A stretch of 8,515 nucleotides of DNA, from NCBI GenBank assembly GCA_012842235.1, contig DUTE01000255.1, positions 1 to 8,515 on the forward strand, given 5' to 3'. A model generated the notes under the pieces. The model saw only the letters and a program-made list of their open reading frames with translations, was not told where the DNA came from and did not search any database. Both the position numbers and the translations under genes were made by a program. Positions 1 through 6,119 of the stretch are shown here, piece by piece (the first letter of the stretch is position 1; each line of letters opens with the position of its first letter). The DNA is from Bacillota bacterium (GTDB lineage: Bacteria; Bacillota; DTU065).

Positions 1-510
1 AATCCAAGCACAAAAAGAGGAAAAGGGAATTAGGGGCTTGACAATAGTAGGTCGGCTATATGTTGGGGTTTGCCAAAGATAAAGTTGACAAGAACGTATT
101 GGATTAATCTGATAACAGTCTAAACAAACCCGACAAGTTTTTCTTTGACAAAGTGGGCATTTTTCTGTATCCACATTAAATGAACCACAACGCAAACAAC
201 GCCATCTTATACCACTTATCCCACAAAAAACATAGTCACCATAGTTCCAGTCTTCTGCGGAATATAAAGGTCGCAAAAGACCTGGCCTTTTTTCCTTGGT
301 TTTGGGATCTCCTTTTTGAACAAAAATGAAAGATTTTTTCTGCCAAACAAAAGAAAGAAAAGTAAAAGGGAGTAGATTGTAAATCTTCATAAGAAAGTTG
401 GCTTTAGAAAAGTTAAATGGTCCTTGTAAATAATATTCCCCTTTAGGCAATCTCTTAGGATGAGGTACTATAGACCATCTTTCCCCCTTAAACAGATAGA
501 CTTTTTTCAA
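1..510 (-). CDS. comFA: ComFA-like competence helicase, N-terminal part (runs off window edge)
   Basis: An open frame of 170 codons without a stop reaches the first base of the window, so the C-terminal part, where the helicase motors would lie, is missing. The start is a TTG with a strong GAGAGGAG site 8 nt upstream; an in-frame TAG just before it leaves no earlier start. The visible part begins MKKVYLFKGERW and carries a cysteine cluster: C105/C108 (CLRCGS), C118/C121 (CPLC), then C126, C129 and C132 (TCRVCLDC). This spacing fits the zinc-binding module before the DEAD-box core of ComFA, the ATPase that helps pull transforming single-stranded DNA through the membrane in Bacillota. No Walker motif is in the window, so the call rests on the cysteine pattern, the following CQLYLW segment and the position after recD2. 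Another zinc-finger helicase, such as a PriA-like one, is possible but less likely. Confidence 0.6.
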   Translation of the reverse strand, partial: MKKVYLFKGERWSIVPHPKRLPKGEYYLQGPFNFSKANFLMKIYNLLPFTFLSFVWQKKSFIFVQKGDPKTKEKRPGLLRPLYSAEDWNYGDYVFCGISGIRWRCLRCGSFNVDTEKCPLCQRKTCRVCLDCYQINPIRSCQLYLWQTPTYSRPTIVKPLIPFSSFCAWI

Positions 511-513
511 GCT

Positions 514-547
514 AAGAACTCCTCTCTAAAGACTAGATGAAGTTCTT
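514..547 (-). promoter_or_regulatory. Hairpin in the comFA leader that pairs the Shine-Dalgarno sequence
   Basis: In the minus-strand transcript AAGAACUUC (547-539) can pair with GGAGUUCUU (522-514): 9 pairs, one of them G-U. Inside, UCUA can pair with UAGA around the 5-nt loop GUCUU. The outer 3' arm contains the GGAG of the comFA ribosome binding site. No U-tract follows, so it does not look like a terminator. The pairing is read directly; a regulatory role is inferred. Confidence 0.4.
519..526 (-). promoter_or_regulatory. Ribosome binding site of the comFA-like gene
   Basis: GAGAGGAG lies 8 nt before the TTG at 510 and decides that start. Part of it (GGAG) lies in the 3' arm of the leader hairpin at 514-547, so it may be masked in the mRNA. 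Confidence 0.65.
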
Positions 548-574
548 GCTGTATCTCTACTAAACTAGTTATCT

Positions 575-2719
575 TTACAATGCACTTTGTAGATGTAGAC
601 GCTCTGCAAGATAACTATAGCGTTTAGCAGTCTTATTATTATTCAAGCATATATAAATAGCTCTTTTAGTGCCAATAAGAACTACAAGTTTCTTTGCTCT
701 TGTTACTCCTGTATATAATAGGTTCCTTTGTAATAACATGTAGTGTTGTGTTGTTACTGGCATTATAACTACTGGATACTCACTTCCTTGACTCTTATGG
801 ACAGAGATAGCATACGCTAGGGTTAGTTCATCTATCTCGTCTTCTTCATAAACAACGATTCTATCGCCGTCTTCATCGTTATAAAGAACCTCCATAAGCT
901 TGTCCTCTGGATCAATACGTAGTATTTTTCCTATATCACCATTGTAAACATTTTTTTGGTAATTATTTCTTATCTGCATAACCTTGTCATTTTCCCTTAA
1001 GAGACGATACCCATAACGAATCTCATTTTTATGCCCTGGAGGATTGATCCTCTCTTGTAATCGCTTGTTAAGATTATCAACTCCAGTTTCACTCTTTCTC
1101 ATAGGCGATAATACTTGAATAGTATCAAACGTATTTTCTATCTTGAAGTGGTCTTCAATATACCTTGGAAGTCTTTCTGAGGCAAGATCAACAATAAGAT
1201 CTGCTATTTCTGCAGGCTCTTTTCGTTGCATAAAGACAAAATCCCCATGATTGTCAATAATTGGAAATTGACCTTGATTAATACGGTGTGCATTAAGAAT
1301 GATCTGTGACTGTTCCTTTTGTCTAAAGACCTTTGTCAACCTCACGACAGGTATTTTTTGGGAATCAATTATGTCCTTTAAAACATTGCCTGGACCGACA
1401 GCAGGTAATTGATCACAATCCCCAATAAATAATAGTCTCATCTTGTCATCTGTAGCTTTCAAAAGACTATCCATTAGCCTAATATCGACCATAGAAAATT
1501 CATCAAGAACTAAGGCATCACCTTTTAATTTGTTATCTTCATCTCTTTGAAAACCCATACCTGTTTGACCAAACCCATATTCTAATAAGCGGTGAATGGT
1601 CTTAGCTGGCCTTCCTGTAGCTTCTGATAGTTTCTTTGCAGCTCGTCCTGTAGGTGAAGCTAGAAGAATCTTAAAGCCGGCCTTCTCCCACTGAGCCAAA
1701 ATCACCTTAGTAATAGTAGTCTTACCTGTACCAGGGCCACCTGTAATGACAAGGACTTTCTCCTGCATAGCTGCTTTTACAGCCATCTCTTGCTCTTTTG
1801 CCAATTTAAACGGTGAGTCAACTTCTTGGTCAAATGGTAACGTTGGTACATGTTCACAGAGTTCTAAAAGTCTTTGAGCAACTCGACACTCTGCTTCATA
1901 TAAACTTGGTAGGTAACAACGATCCTCTTCAATAATAAGTTGCTTTGCCTTAGCTAATTCTTCTAAAAAACTTTTCTCTACAGTTATACCCAGTAGCTCA
2001 TTAGCAGAAACTAAGAGCTCTTCTTGGGGCAAATAGGTATGTCCCTGCTCTACTGCTGTGCTAAGTGCATAGCGAATGCCTGCTCTGATTCTATGAGGTT
2101 CATCTTCTTTTATGCCAAGGTTTTTGGCGATACTATCAGCGGTTTTAAAACCTATACCAAATATTTCATCTGCCAAACGATAGGGGTTCTCTCTGACTAC
2201 ATCTATCGATTGTTTGCCATATTCTTTATAGATCCTTACGGCATATGCAGGTGTTATGCCACTACCTTGTAAAAAGACCATAACATCTTGTATATCTTTT
2301 TGTGCTAAAAAAGCTTGGGCAATTGTTTCACATTTTTTTTGCCCAATTCCCTCAACTTCCATTAGCCGATGAGGTTCTTTCTCTATTATTTCTAATGTTT
2401 TTAACCCAAATGTATCAACCAGTTTTTTTGCTGTACTTGGGCCTACACCTTTGATTAAACCTGAGCCTAGATATCTTTCTATCCCTACTATAGTTGATGG
2501 TGTTATCGGTATTGCACTTTCTACATTAAATTGCAAACCATATTGCTCATGTTTTGTCCATTCGCCCGAAAGTTTCAGCTCTTCACCAACAATAACTTGA
2601 GGCAGTGTACCAACACAAGTGATTTGATCACCTGTATCTGTAATTACCTTAAAAACTGTATAAAAGTTTTCTTCATTTCTAAAGGTAATCCTTTCCACTG
2701 TTCCTTCTATCTTAACCAT
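575..2719 (-). CDS. recD2: RecD2-family ATP-dependent 5'-3' DNA helicase
   Basis: A superfamily 1B helicase of 714 aa, the usual size for RecD2 proteins that work without RecBC in repair and replication-fork processing. From the chosen ATG the order is: a beta-rich N-terminal region (GTVERITFRNEENFYTV); helix-hairpin-helix segments at about 89-100 (IKGVGPSTAKKL), 121-129 and 185-198; Walker A GGPGTGKTT at 327-335; Walker B LVLDEFS near 404-409; motif III GDCDQLPAVGPG near 433-444; VFRQ near 464; and the C-terminal motifs VHKSQGSEYP and YTGVTRAK. The frame is open further upstream to a TTG at 2785, but those 22 residues do not look like the family. MVKIEGTVERITF is the typical beginning, although the site before it (GCGGGAT) is weak. 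A hairpin separates the gene from the TPR gene upstream, and comFA follows after 64 nt, so the two may be co-transcribed. Confidence 0.95.
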   Translation of the reverse strand: MVKIEGTVERITFRNEENFYTVFKVITDTGDQITCVGTLPQVIVGEELKLSGEWTKHEQYGLQFNVESAIPITPSTIVGIERYLGSGLIKGVGPSTAKKLVDTFGLKTLEIIEKEPHRLMEVEGIGQKKCETIAQAFLAQKDIQDVMVFLQGSGITPAYAVRIYKEYGKQSIDVVRENPYRLADEIFGIGFKTADSIAKNLGIKEDEPHRIRAGIRYALSTAVEQGHTYLPQEELLVSANELLGITVEKSFLEELAKAKQLIIEEDRCYLPSLYEAECRVAQRLLELCEHVPTLPFDQEVDSPFKLAKEQEMAVKAAMQEKVLVITGGPGTGKTTITKVILAQWEKAGFKILLASPTGRAAKKLSEATGRPAKTIHRLLEYGFGQTGMGFQRDEDNKLKGDALVLDEFSMVDIRLMDSLLKATDDKMRLLFIGDCDQLPAVGPGNVLKDIIDSQKIPVVRLTKVFRQKEQSQIILNAHRINQGQFPIIDNHGDFVFMQRKEPAEIADLIVDLASERLPRYIEDHFKIENTFDTIQVLSPMRKSETGVDNLNKRLQERINPPGHKNEIRYGYRLLRENDKVMQIRNNYQKNVYNGDIGKILRIDPEDKLMEVLYNDEDGDRIVVYEEDEIDELTLAYAISVHKSQGSEYPVVIMPVTTQHYMLLQRNLLYTGVTRAKKLVVLIGTKRAIYICLNNNKTAKRYSYLAERLHLQSAL

Positions 2720-2808
2720 AGGTAATCCCGCAGAAGCAGAAAAGACCCTGCAGTAACTCCCTTCCATCTGTACTACAAATAGCAAATAAGGATGGATATT
2801 AAAATATA

Positions 2809-2834
2809 GGGCGGCATCAGCCGCCCCCTTTTTT
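2809..2834. terminator. GC-rich hairpin terminator between the TPR gene and recD2
   Basis: GGGCGGC (2809-2815), loop ATCA and GCCGCCC (2820-2826) form a perfect 7-bp stem. On the plus strand CC and six Ts follow. On the minus strand, the direction of the genes, the hairpin starts a few bases after the TPR stop codon and is followed by the T-rich TATATTTTAAT. It most likely ends the TPR transcript. The better U-tract is on the plus strand, where no gene leads into it, so it could also block antisense transcription into the TPR gene. Confidence 0.7.
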
Positions 2835-3642
2835 AACTATCCCCTGTTGCTACAGCTCTATAAAACAGTTCTTCTTCTAATTCATTTCTCCTCTTTAGAC
2901 TGTCTTCATCATTATCTAAGAGACTATCAGAATATATATAGTCATCTTTACCTAATCGCTCACCAATTTGACGAACTCTGTTATGGGCTAATTGATTTTT
3001 GGGTTCAAGTTCTAACCAGTTAATAGCCATATCCAAGGCTGAATCAAATTCCCCCATGCGTTCGAGATAATCAGTCACTATACGATAGCCATCTGGTGTG
3101 TTTTGCAGTTTGGCTCTCAACATAAAATGATGTCTCGCTTTTTCTACATCTCCTAAACCTTCATAACACTTAGCAACTGCATTGTGAGCATATGAATCTT
3201 TAGGATTTAACTCTAATGCTTTAAGACCTGTATCAAGACCTTTTTTGTACTGCATCGTCTCGGCATACTCCTGCGATAAAAGTGACCAGGGCAGATAGTT
3301 TTCGGCATCGAGTTCGACTGCTATTTCACAGATATCAATTACCAAATCATGACTAACATTAATTCTTCTACCATTTCTTATTTGCCGAAGTCGCATAGCT
3401 GTCGAAAGACAATTGCGCTTTAGCTTAGCTCTACCATAGGTGTTATCATCACTGCTTTTACTTAAAATACGTAGGCTATGAACCATATGGTAGATTCCTT
3501 CTCTAATCATGACAGGGTCTTCACTGTACTCTAATAATGCTTCACCTAACCAGTAATGCAAATCTCCTTCATCTGTCACTTCTAACTGGCTCAAAAGGGC
3601 AGTCTGCAACGCATCTACAGATTCTTGTTCACCATATACCAC
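2833..3642 (-). CDS. TPR-repeat protein, function unknown
   Basis: A soluble 269-aa protein with no signal peptide or membrane segment. Three tetratricopeptide-like helical pairs are visible: about 115-148 (YLPWSLLSQEYAE ... ALELNPK), 149-182 (YAHNAVAKCYEGLGDVEKA) and 183-216 (DYLERMGEFDSAL ... LELEPK). Residues 1-100 are also helical and may hold degenerate repeats. The C-terminus is acidic (DNDEDSLKRRNELEEELF). TPR proteins usually mount partner proteins; nothing here identifies the partner. The start is a GTG with AAGGGGGGG 8 nt upstream. The gene is alone on its transcript: a divergent gene lies upstream and a hairpin terminator directly follows its stop. That it is a real gene is clear; the function is not assigned. 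Confidence 0.8.
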   Translation of the reverse strand: MVYGEQESVDALQTALLSQLEVTDEGDLHYWLGEALLEYSEDPVMIREGIYHMVHSLRILSKSSDDNTYGRAKLKRNCLSTAMRLRQIRNGRRINVSHDLVIDICEIAVELDAENYLPWSLLSQEYAETMQYKKGLDTGLKALELNPKDSYAHNAVAKCYEGLGDVEKARHHFMLRAKLQNTPDGYRIVTDYLERMGEFDSALDMAINWLELEPKNQLAHNRVRQIGERLGKDDYIYSDSLLDNDEDSLKRRNELEEELFYRAVATGDS

Positions 3643-3791
3643 TAATCTTTCCCCCCCTTAGGACTTTTAGATAAGAGATATTTATTCAATAACCTCTTGT
3701 GATATTTTCTCCTCTACCCCTACAAGATATGCGTAAAGTAGCAAACATGGCCACGTAGTCCCATATAGATCTCTATAAGGAGGGAAACAAT
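3643..3791. promoter_or_regulatory. Divergent intergenic region holding the promoters of the TPR and GDT1-like genes
   Basis: These 149 bases separate two genes transcribed away from each other, so both promoters should lie here. I do not see a convincing TTGACA/TATAAT pair on either strand. On the plus strand TTGTGA at 3697-3702 is a poor -35 candidate. An inverted repeat, TATAGA-TC-TCTATA, lies at 3764-3777 just before the GDT1 ribosome binding site. No recognisable riboswitch was found. Confidence 0.4.
3777..3784 (+). promoter_or_regulatory. Ribosome binding site of the GDT1-like gene
   Basis: AAGGAGGG lies 7 nt before the ATG at 3792, a near-ideal Shine-Dalgarno sequence. It shows that this short plus-strand frame is a translated gene. 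Confidence 0.8.
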
Positions 3792-4082
3792 ATGGATTGG
3801 AGTCTTATAATAATCACTTTTTTCATAACTTTTGTTGCCGAACTAGGTGATAAAACACAACTAGCTGTTTTTTCCCTAGTCTCTGAGTATGGTAAACCTT
3901 TACCTGTTTTTTTAGGTGCATCTTTGGCTTTAATCGCTGTATCTGGAATAGGTGCCTTTTTTGGCAAAACATTAGCCGACCGTATCCCTTCAAATTACTT
4001 GCAGATGACAGCCGGCTTAATGTTTATTTGTCTGGGAATTTTTATGTTATTTCGCTTTTTCAAAAGCGTTCAAGGCGGATAA
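3792..4082 (+). CDS. Half-size TMEM165/GDT1 (UPF0016) family membrane cation transporter
   Basis: A 96-aa membrane protein with three hydrophobic segments, about residues 3-22, 36-57 and 70-90. The first carries FVAELGDKTQLAVF, the family signature E-x-G-D-K-T/S, whose acidic residues are thought to bind the transported cation. Family members export or exchange Mn2+, Ca2+ or H+. Standard members of about 200 aa contain this three-helix module twice in opposite orientation. This gene has it once and stops cleanly after a basic loop (FRFFKSVQGG), so it should work as a homodimer or with a partner encoded elsewhere. The ATG has an excellent ribosome binding site. It is the only plus-strand gene in the window and converges on the deacetylase gene. 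Family membership is clear; the substrate cannot be read from the sequence. Confidence 0.88.
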   Translation: MDWSLIIITFFITFVAELGDKTQLAVFSLVSEYGKPLPVFLGASLALIAVSGIGAFFGKTLADRIPSNYLQMTAGLMFICLGIFMLFRFFKSVQGG

Positions 4083-4102
4083 GTCAAAAAACTAGTGCTA
4101 AT

Positions 4103-4804
4103 TTAAGGTGTCTTTAAGAGTTCAGAGACTGTAACAAGCTCAAAGCCTTGCTCTTTTAGACTCTCTATTAAAGTCGGCAAAGCCTCTGCTGTTTGAGTCT
4201 TATCATGTAAAAGGACAATACTTCCATCTTGTGCATCCCTAAGAATACGACTTATAATAATTTCTTTTCCTGGGCTGCGCCAATCTTCTGGATTAATAGT
4301 CCACAAAGCTAATTCCATACTGAGATCACTACCAATAGAAAGCACTCTATCATCGTAACTTGCATAAGGCGGTCGGTACAGAGTTACTTTTATTCCCGCA
4401 ACTTTTTCAATAGCTGTATTGGTCATCTGTAGCTGTTTTTTGATCTCATCGTCTTTTAGTTTGTTCAAGTAAGGGTGATCATAACTATGGTTGCCTATCT
4501 CATGACCGTTTTGAACCATATTTAAGATAAGGTCACGAAAGTTGTAAACACGCCACCCTACAACAAAAAAAGTAGCTTTAACATCATACTTTTCCAGTAT
4601 TTTAAGTATTCTTGGCGTAGCTTCACGGTTAGGCCCATCATCAAATGTCAAGGCAATTTTTTTCGTCGGTTTACTTGCGTCTCTATTAACATCAACCACA
4701 CTATCTCGATCCCTATCATCTGCGGCAAATGATGTTAACGAGAAAGATAAGGTCAAGGTAAATAAGAGAACACCTAAATACAGTAGTAAACCAGCCCTTT
4801 TCAT
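4103..4804 (-). CDS. Secreted polysaccharide deacetylase (CE4/NodB family)
   Basis: A 233-aa CE4 enzyme that removes N- or O-acetyl groups from cell-wall or other polysaccharides outside the membrane. Residues 1-27 form a signal peptide (MKR, a hydrophobic stretch, then SFA before ADD). Catalytic motifs: TFDDGP at 53-58 with the base and metal Asp, HSYDH at 106-110 with the two metal histidines, RPPY at 144-147, EDW at 173-175 and LLHD at 198-201. In motif 3 the usual glycine after RPPY is alanine, and INPEDW has Asn where many members have Asp. Both fit known variation and do not suggest loss of activity. The frame opens at a TTG at 4840, but the ATG at 4804 has AAAGGAG 9 nt upstream and starts right before the signal peptide. 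It lies 36 nt after the acetyltransferase gene and is probably the last gene of the chemotaxis transcript. The substrate is unknown. Confidence 0.92.
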   Translation of the reverse strand: MKRAGLLLYLGVLLFTLTLSFSLTSFAADDRDRDSVVDVNRDASKPTKKIALTFDDGPNREATPRILKILEKYDVKATFFVVGWRVYNFRDLILNMVQNGHEIGNHSYDHPYLNKLKDDEIKKQLQMTNTAIEKVAGIKVTLYRPPYASYDDRVLSIGSDLSMELALWTINPEDWRSPGKEIIISRILRDAQDGSIVLLHDKTQTAEALPTLIESLKEQGFELVTVSELLKTP

Positions 4805-4813
4805 GGCTGACAT

Positions 4814-4820
4814 CTCCTTT
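4814..4820 (-). promoter_or_regulatory. Ribosome binding site of the deacetylase gene
   Basis: AAAGGAG lies 9 nt before the ATG at 4804. It rules out the earlier TTG at 4840 and the ATG at 4813, which touches the site itself. Confidence 0.75.
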
Positions 4821-4840
4821 GCATGAAAAAACCAATTCAA

Positions 4841-5599
4841 CTAATCTTTGACAACTAAATAGTAAGGATCTTTCTTTAAGTAAGAAACTATAATATCTAG
4901 CATTGGACCAGTTTCTAGTATTCGACAGGTTGCCTTACCTACTAACCCAACCTTTTCTACGCCTTTTTCTAAAAACACATCTTCTAAACGGTTAAAATCG
5001 CGATTAGTGCCCCAGCGATGCAACTTCGTGGGGAGCTTTTTCTCATTTCTTTGATAATCGACAATTGTACAGACTGCAGGGTCATCTAGCATGTGGTATG
5101 GACAATTAGCATATTCTTCTGCTGTATGAAAGGTAGTGTTGGAGTTGTGACATACTCCTACTAAAATTATTTTCCCCCCTGTTTCTGCCAATATCCCAAA
5201 AGGACTGTTTTTATCACATGGAGTATCGACAAATTCATGCCCATCAACAAGGTTTTTAGCATCTTTGCCAATAACAGCTACTGAATGTGTAGGATGGAGA
5301 CTCCTAATTGCGTTTGGTAGTTTTCGTGCTGCCTCAGGAACCTTTCCTGTCCAAGATGGGGTCTCTAAAACATCAAAATAGGGAGGTTTAAGGGCAGAAT
5401 CCTCACTAGTTCCGGTGAATGTAGGAAACACTGCCAATCCATTTTCACCAACAGCCTCAACGATAGTATGAACAAAACCTTCCGGACCATCCTCTACTAA
5501 TCCTACCTTGCTAAGGGATGTATGCACAAGAACTTTATCTCCTTCTTTAAGACCAAGATCTCTTAAATCTTGAAGAAGAGCTTTTTGGGAAAATCCCAC
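4841..5599 (-). CDS. Aminoglycoside 3-N-acetyltransferase-like protein (AAC(3)/YokD family)
   Basis: A 252-aa member of the Antibiotic_NAT family, acetyl-CoA-dependent N-acetyltransferases known from aminoglycoside resistance (AAC(3)) and from Bacillus YokD. Visible family motifs: VHTSLSKVG at about 25-33, FPTFTGT near 58-64, HPTHSVAVIG at 102-111, DKNSPFGIL at 129-137 and NTTFHTAEEYA at 154-164, with the conserved His and Glu. The length fits the family. The frame is open back to 5755, but the extra 52 codons overlap cheX and read as Ser/Asn-rich nonsense. The GTG at 5599, 8 nt after AGAGGTG and 17 nt after the cheX stop, is the likely start, which suggests translational coupling. Many chromosomal members give no drug resistance, so the true acceptor may be another amine. 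No base composition unlike the neighbours was noticed. Confidence 0.9.
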   Translation of the reverse strand: MGFSQKALLQDLRDLGLKEGDKVLVHTSLSKVGLVEDGPEGFVHTIVEAVGENGLAVFPTFTGTSEDSALKPPYFDVLETPSWTGKVPEAARKLPNAIRSLHPTHSVAVIGKDAKNLVDGHEFVDTPCDKNSPFGILAETGGKIILVGVCHNSNTTFHTAEEYANCPYHMLDDPAVCTIVDYQRNEKKLPTKLHRWGTNRDFNRLEDVFLEKGVEKVGLVGKATCRILETGPMLDIIVSYLKKDPYYLVVKD

Positions 5600-5607
5600 C
5601 TTTATGA

Positions 5608-5614
5608 CACCTCT
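5608..5614 (-). promoter_or_regulatory. Ribosome binding site of the acetyltransferase gene
   Basis: AGAGGTG lies 8 nt before the GTG at 5599, directly after the cheX stop codon. It supports the short form of the acetyltransferase over the frame that is open back to 5755. Confidence 0.6.
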
Positions 5615-5616
5615 TC

Positions 5617-6081
5617 CTATATTGCTGCTCTTAATGCTACACCAATCTCTATAGGTCCATACTGAGTTTGAATAGGAATTACTAGTTGATTTATTTCCAC
5701 AGTAGATATTATTACACCTTGACCTGAGATAATTGTTGGTGGAGTTAAGCGACATTTATAGCCTGCTGCCTCTAAACCCATAGAGGCTCGGCCTGTAATA
5801 ACATTGCCCAGTTCAGCTATACCAGATTCTACAACCTCGTCAAAGACCGGTAGTCTTTGACCAAGCATTGCTGAAGCAATTTGACAAGCTGTCCGATTAG
5901 GCATACCATAAAAAACTGCACCCATCACATCACCTGTTACTCCAACCATAATTGTTACTTCCTGAGCTGTTGTAGCTGCTTTACGCACAGCAAGCTCTCC
6001 TCTTTGAATATCAGCGTTTACTTCGGTCTTTAAGACCTCAGTTGCTGCTATCATAAAAGGTGTCACAAATTCTGTCTTCAT
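5617..6081 (-). CDS. cheX: CheX-type chemotaxis phosphatase
   Basis: A 154-aa protein of the CheC/CheX/FliY phosphatase superfamily, CheX branch. These proteins hydrolyse phospho-CheY through a helix with an E-x-x-N motif. Here it is ESGIAELGNVITGRAS, with E90 and N93 the expected catalytic pair. A second such helix, as found in most CheC proteins, is not seen, which favours CheX. The N-terminus (MKTEFVTPFMIAATEVLKTE) and the beta-strand segment VGVTGDVMGAVFYGM also match the family. The frame is open to a TTG at 6123, but the ATG at 6081 with AAGGGGAG 8 nt upstream gives the normal length. It follows cheR by 38 nt. Its place after cheY, cheB and cheR supports a role in signal termination; partner specificity is inferred. 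Confidence 0.88.
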   Translation of the reverse strand: MKTEFVTPFMIAATEVLKTEVNADIQRGELAVRKAATTAQEVTIMVGVTGDVMGAVFYGMPNRTACQIASAMLGQRLPVFDEVVESGIAELGNVITGRASMGLEAAGYKCRLTPPTIISGQGVIISTVEINQLVIPIQTQYGPIEIGVALRAAI

Positions 6082-6089
6082 TCTTATAT

Positions 6090-6097
6090 CTCCCCTT
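6090..6097 (-). promoter_or_regulatory. Ribosome binding site of cheX
   Basis: AAGGGGAG lies 8 nt before the ATG at 6081. It selects this start over the in-frame TTG at 6123 that overlaps the cheR stop. Confidence 0.75.
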
Positions 6098-6119
6098 AGC
6101 CAAAATTTTGTACACTCAT

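Noticed and set aside
2024..2725. Short plus-strand frames opposite recD2
   Set aside because: Cys/Phe/Tyr-rich translations antisense to a conserved helicase; shadows of the real gene.
2720..2785. Extended N-terminus of RecD2 from a TTG
   Set aside because: The 22 added residues do not resemble the family, while MVKIEGTVERITF is a typical RecD2 beginning.
3643..3791. Manganese (yybP-ykoY) riboswitch before the GDT1-like gene
   Set aside because: This class is known upstream of such genes, but the conserved GGGGAGUA-type core and the paired loop sequences are not found on the plus strand here.
3773..3967. Minus-strand frame opposite the GDT1-like gene
   Set aside because: The plus strand carries the family signature and a near-ideal ribosome binding site; the opposite frame has neither.
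4083..4102. Terminator between the converging GDT1-like and deacetylase genes
   Set aside because: The gap is only 20 bases and shows no GC-rich inverted repeat, only a short T/A run.
4841..5599. Recently acquired resistance gene on a mobile element
   Set aside because: No transposase, integrase, terminal repeats or obvious composition change surrounds it; it is tightly packed within the operon.
5600..5755. Extended N-terminus of the acetyltransferase
   Set aside because: It overlaps cheX in another frame, is rich in Ser and Asn, matches nothing in the family and is replaced by a GTG with a good ribosome binding site.
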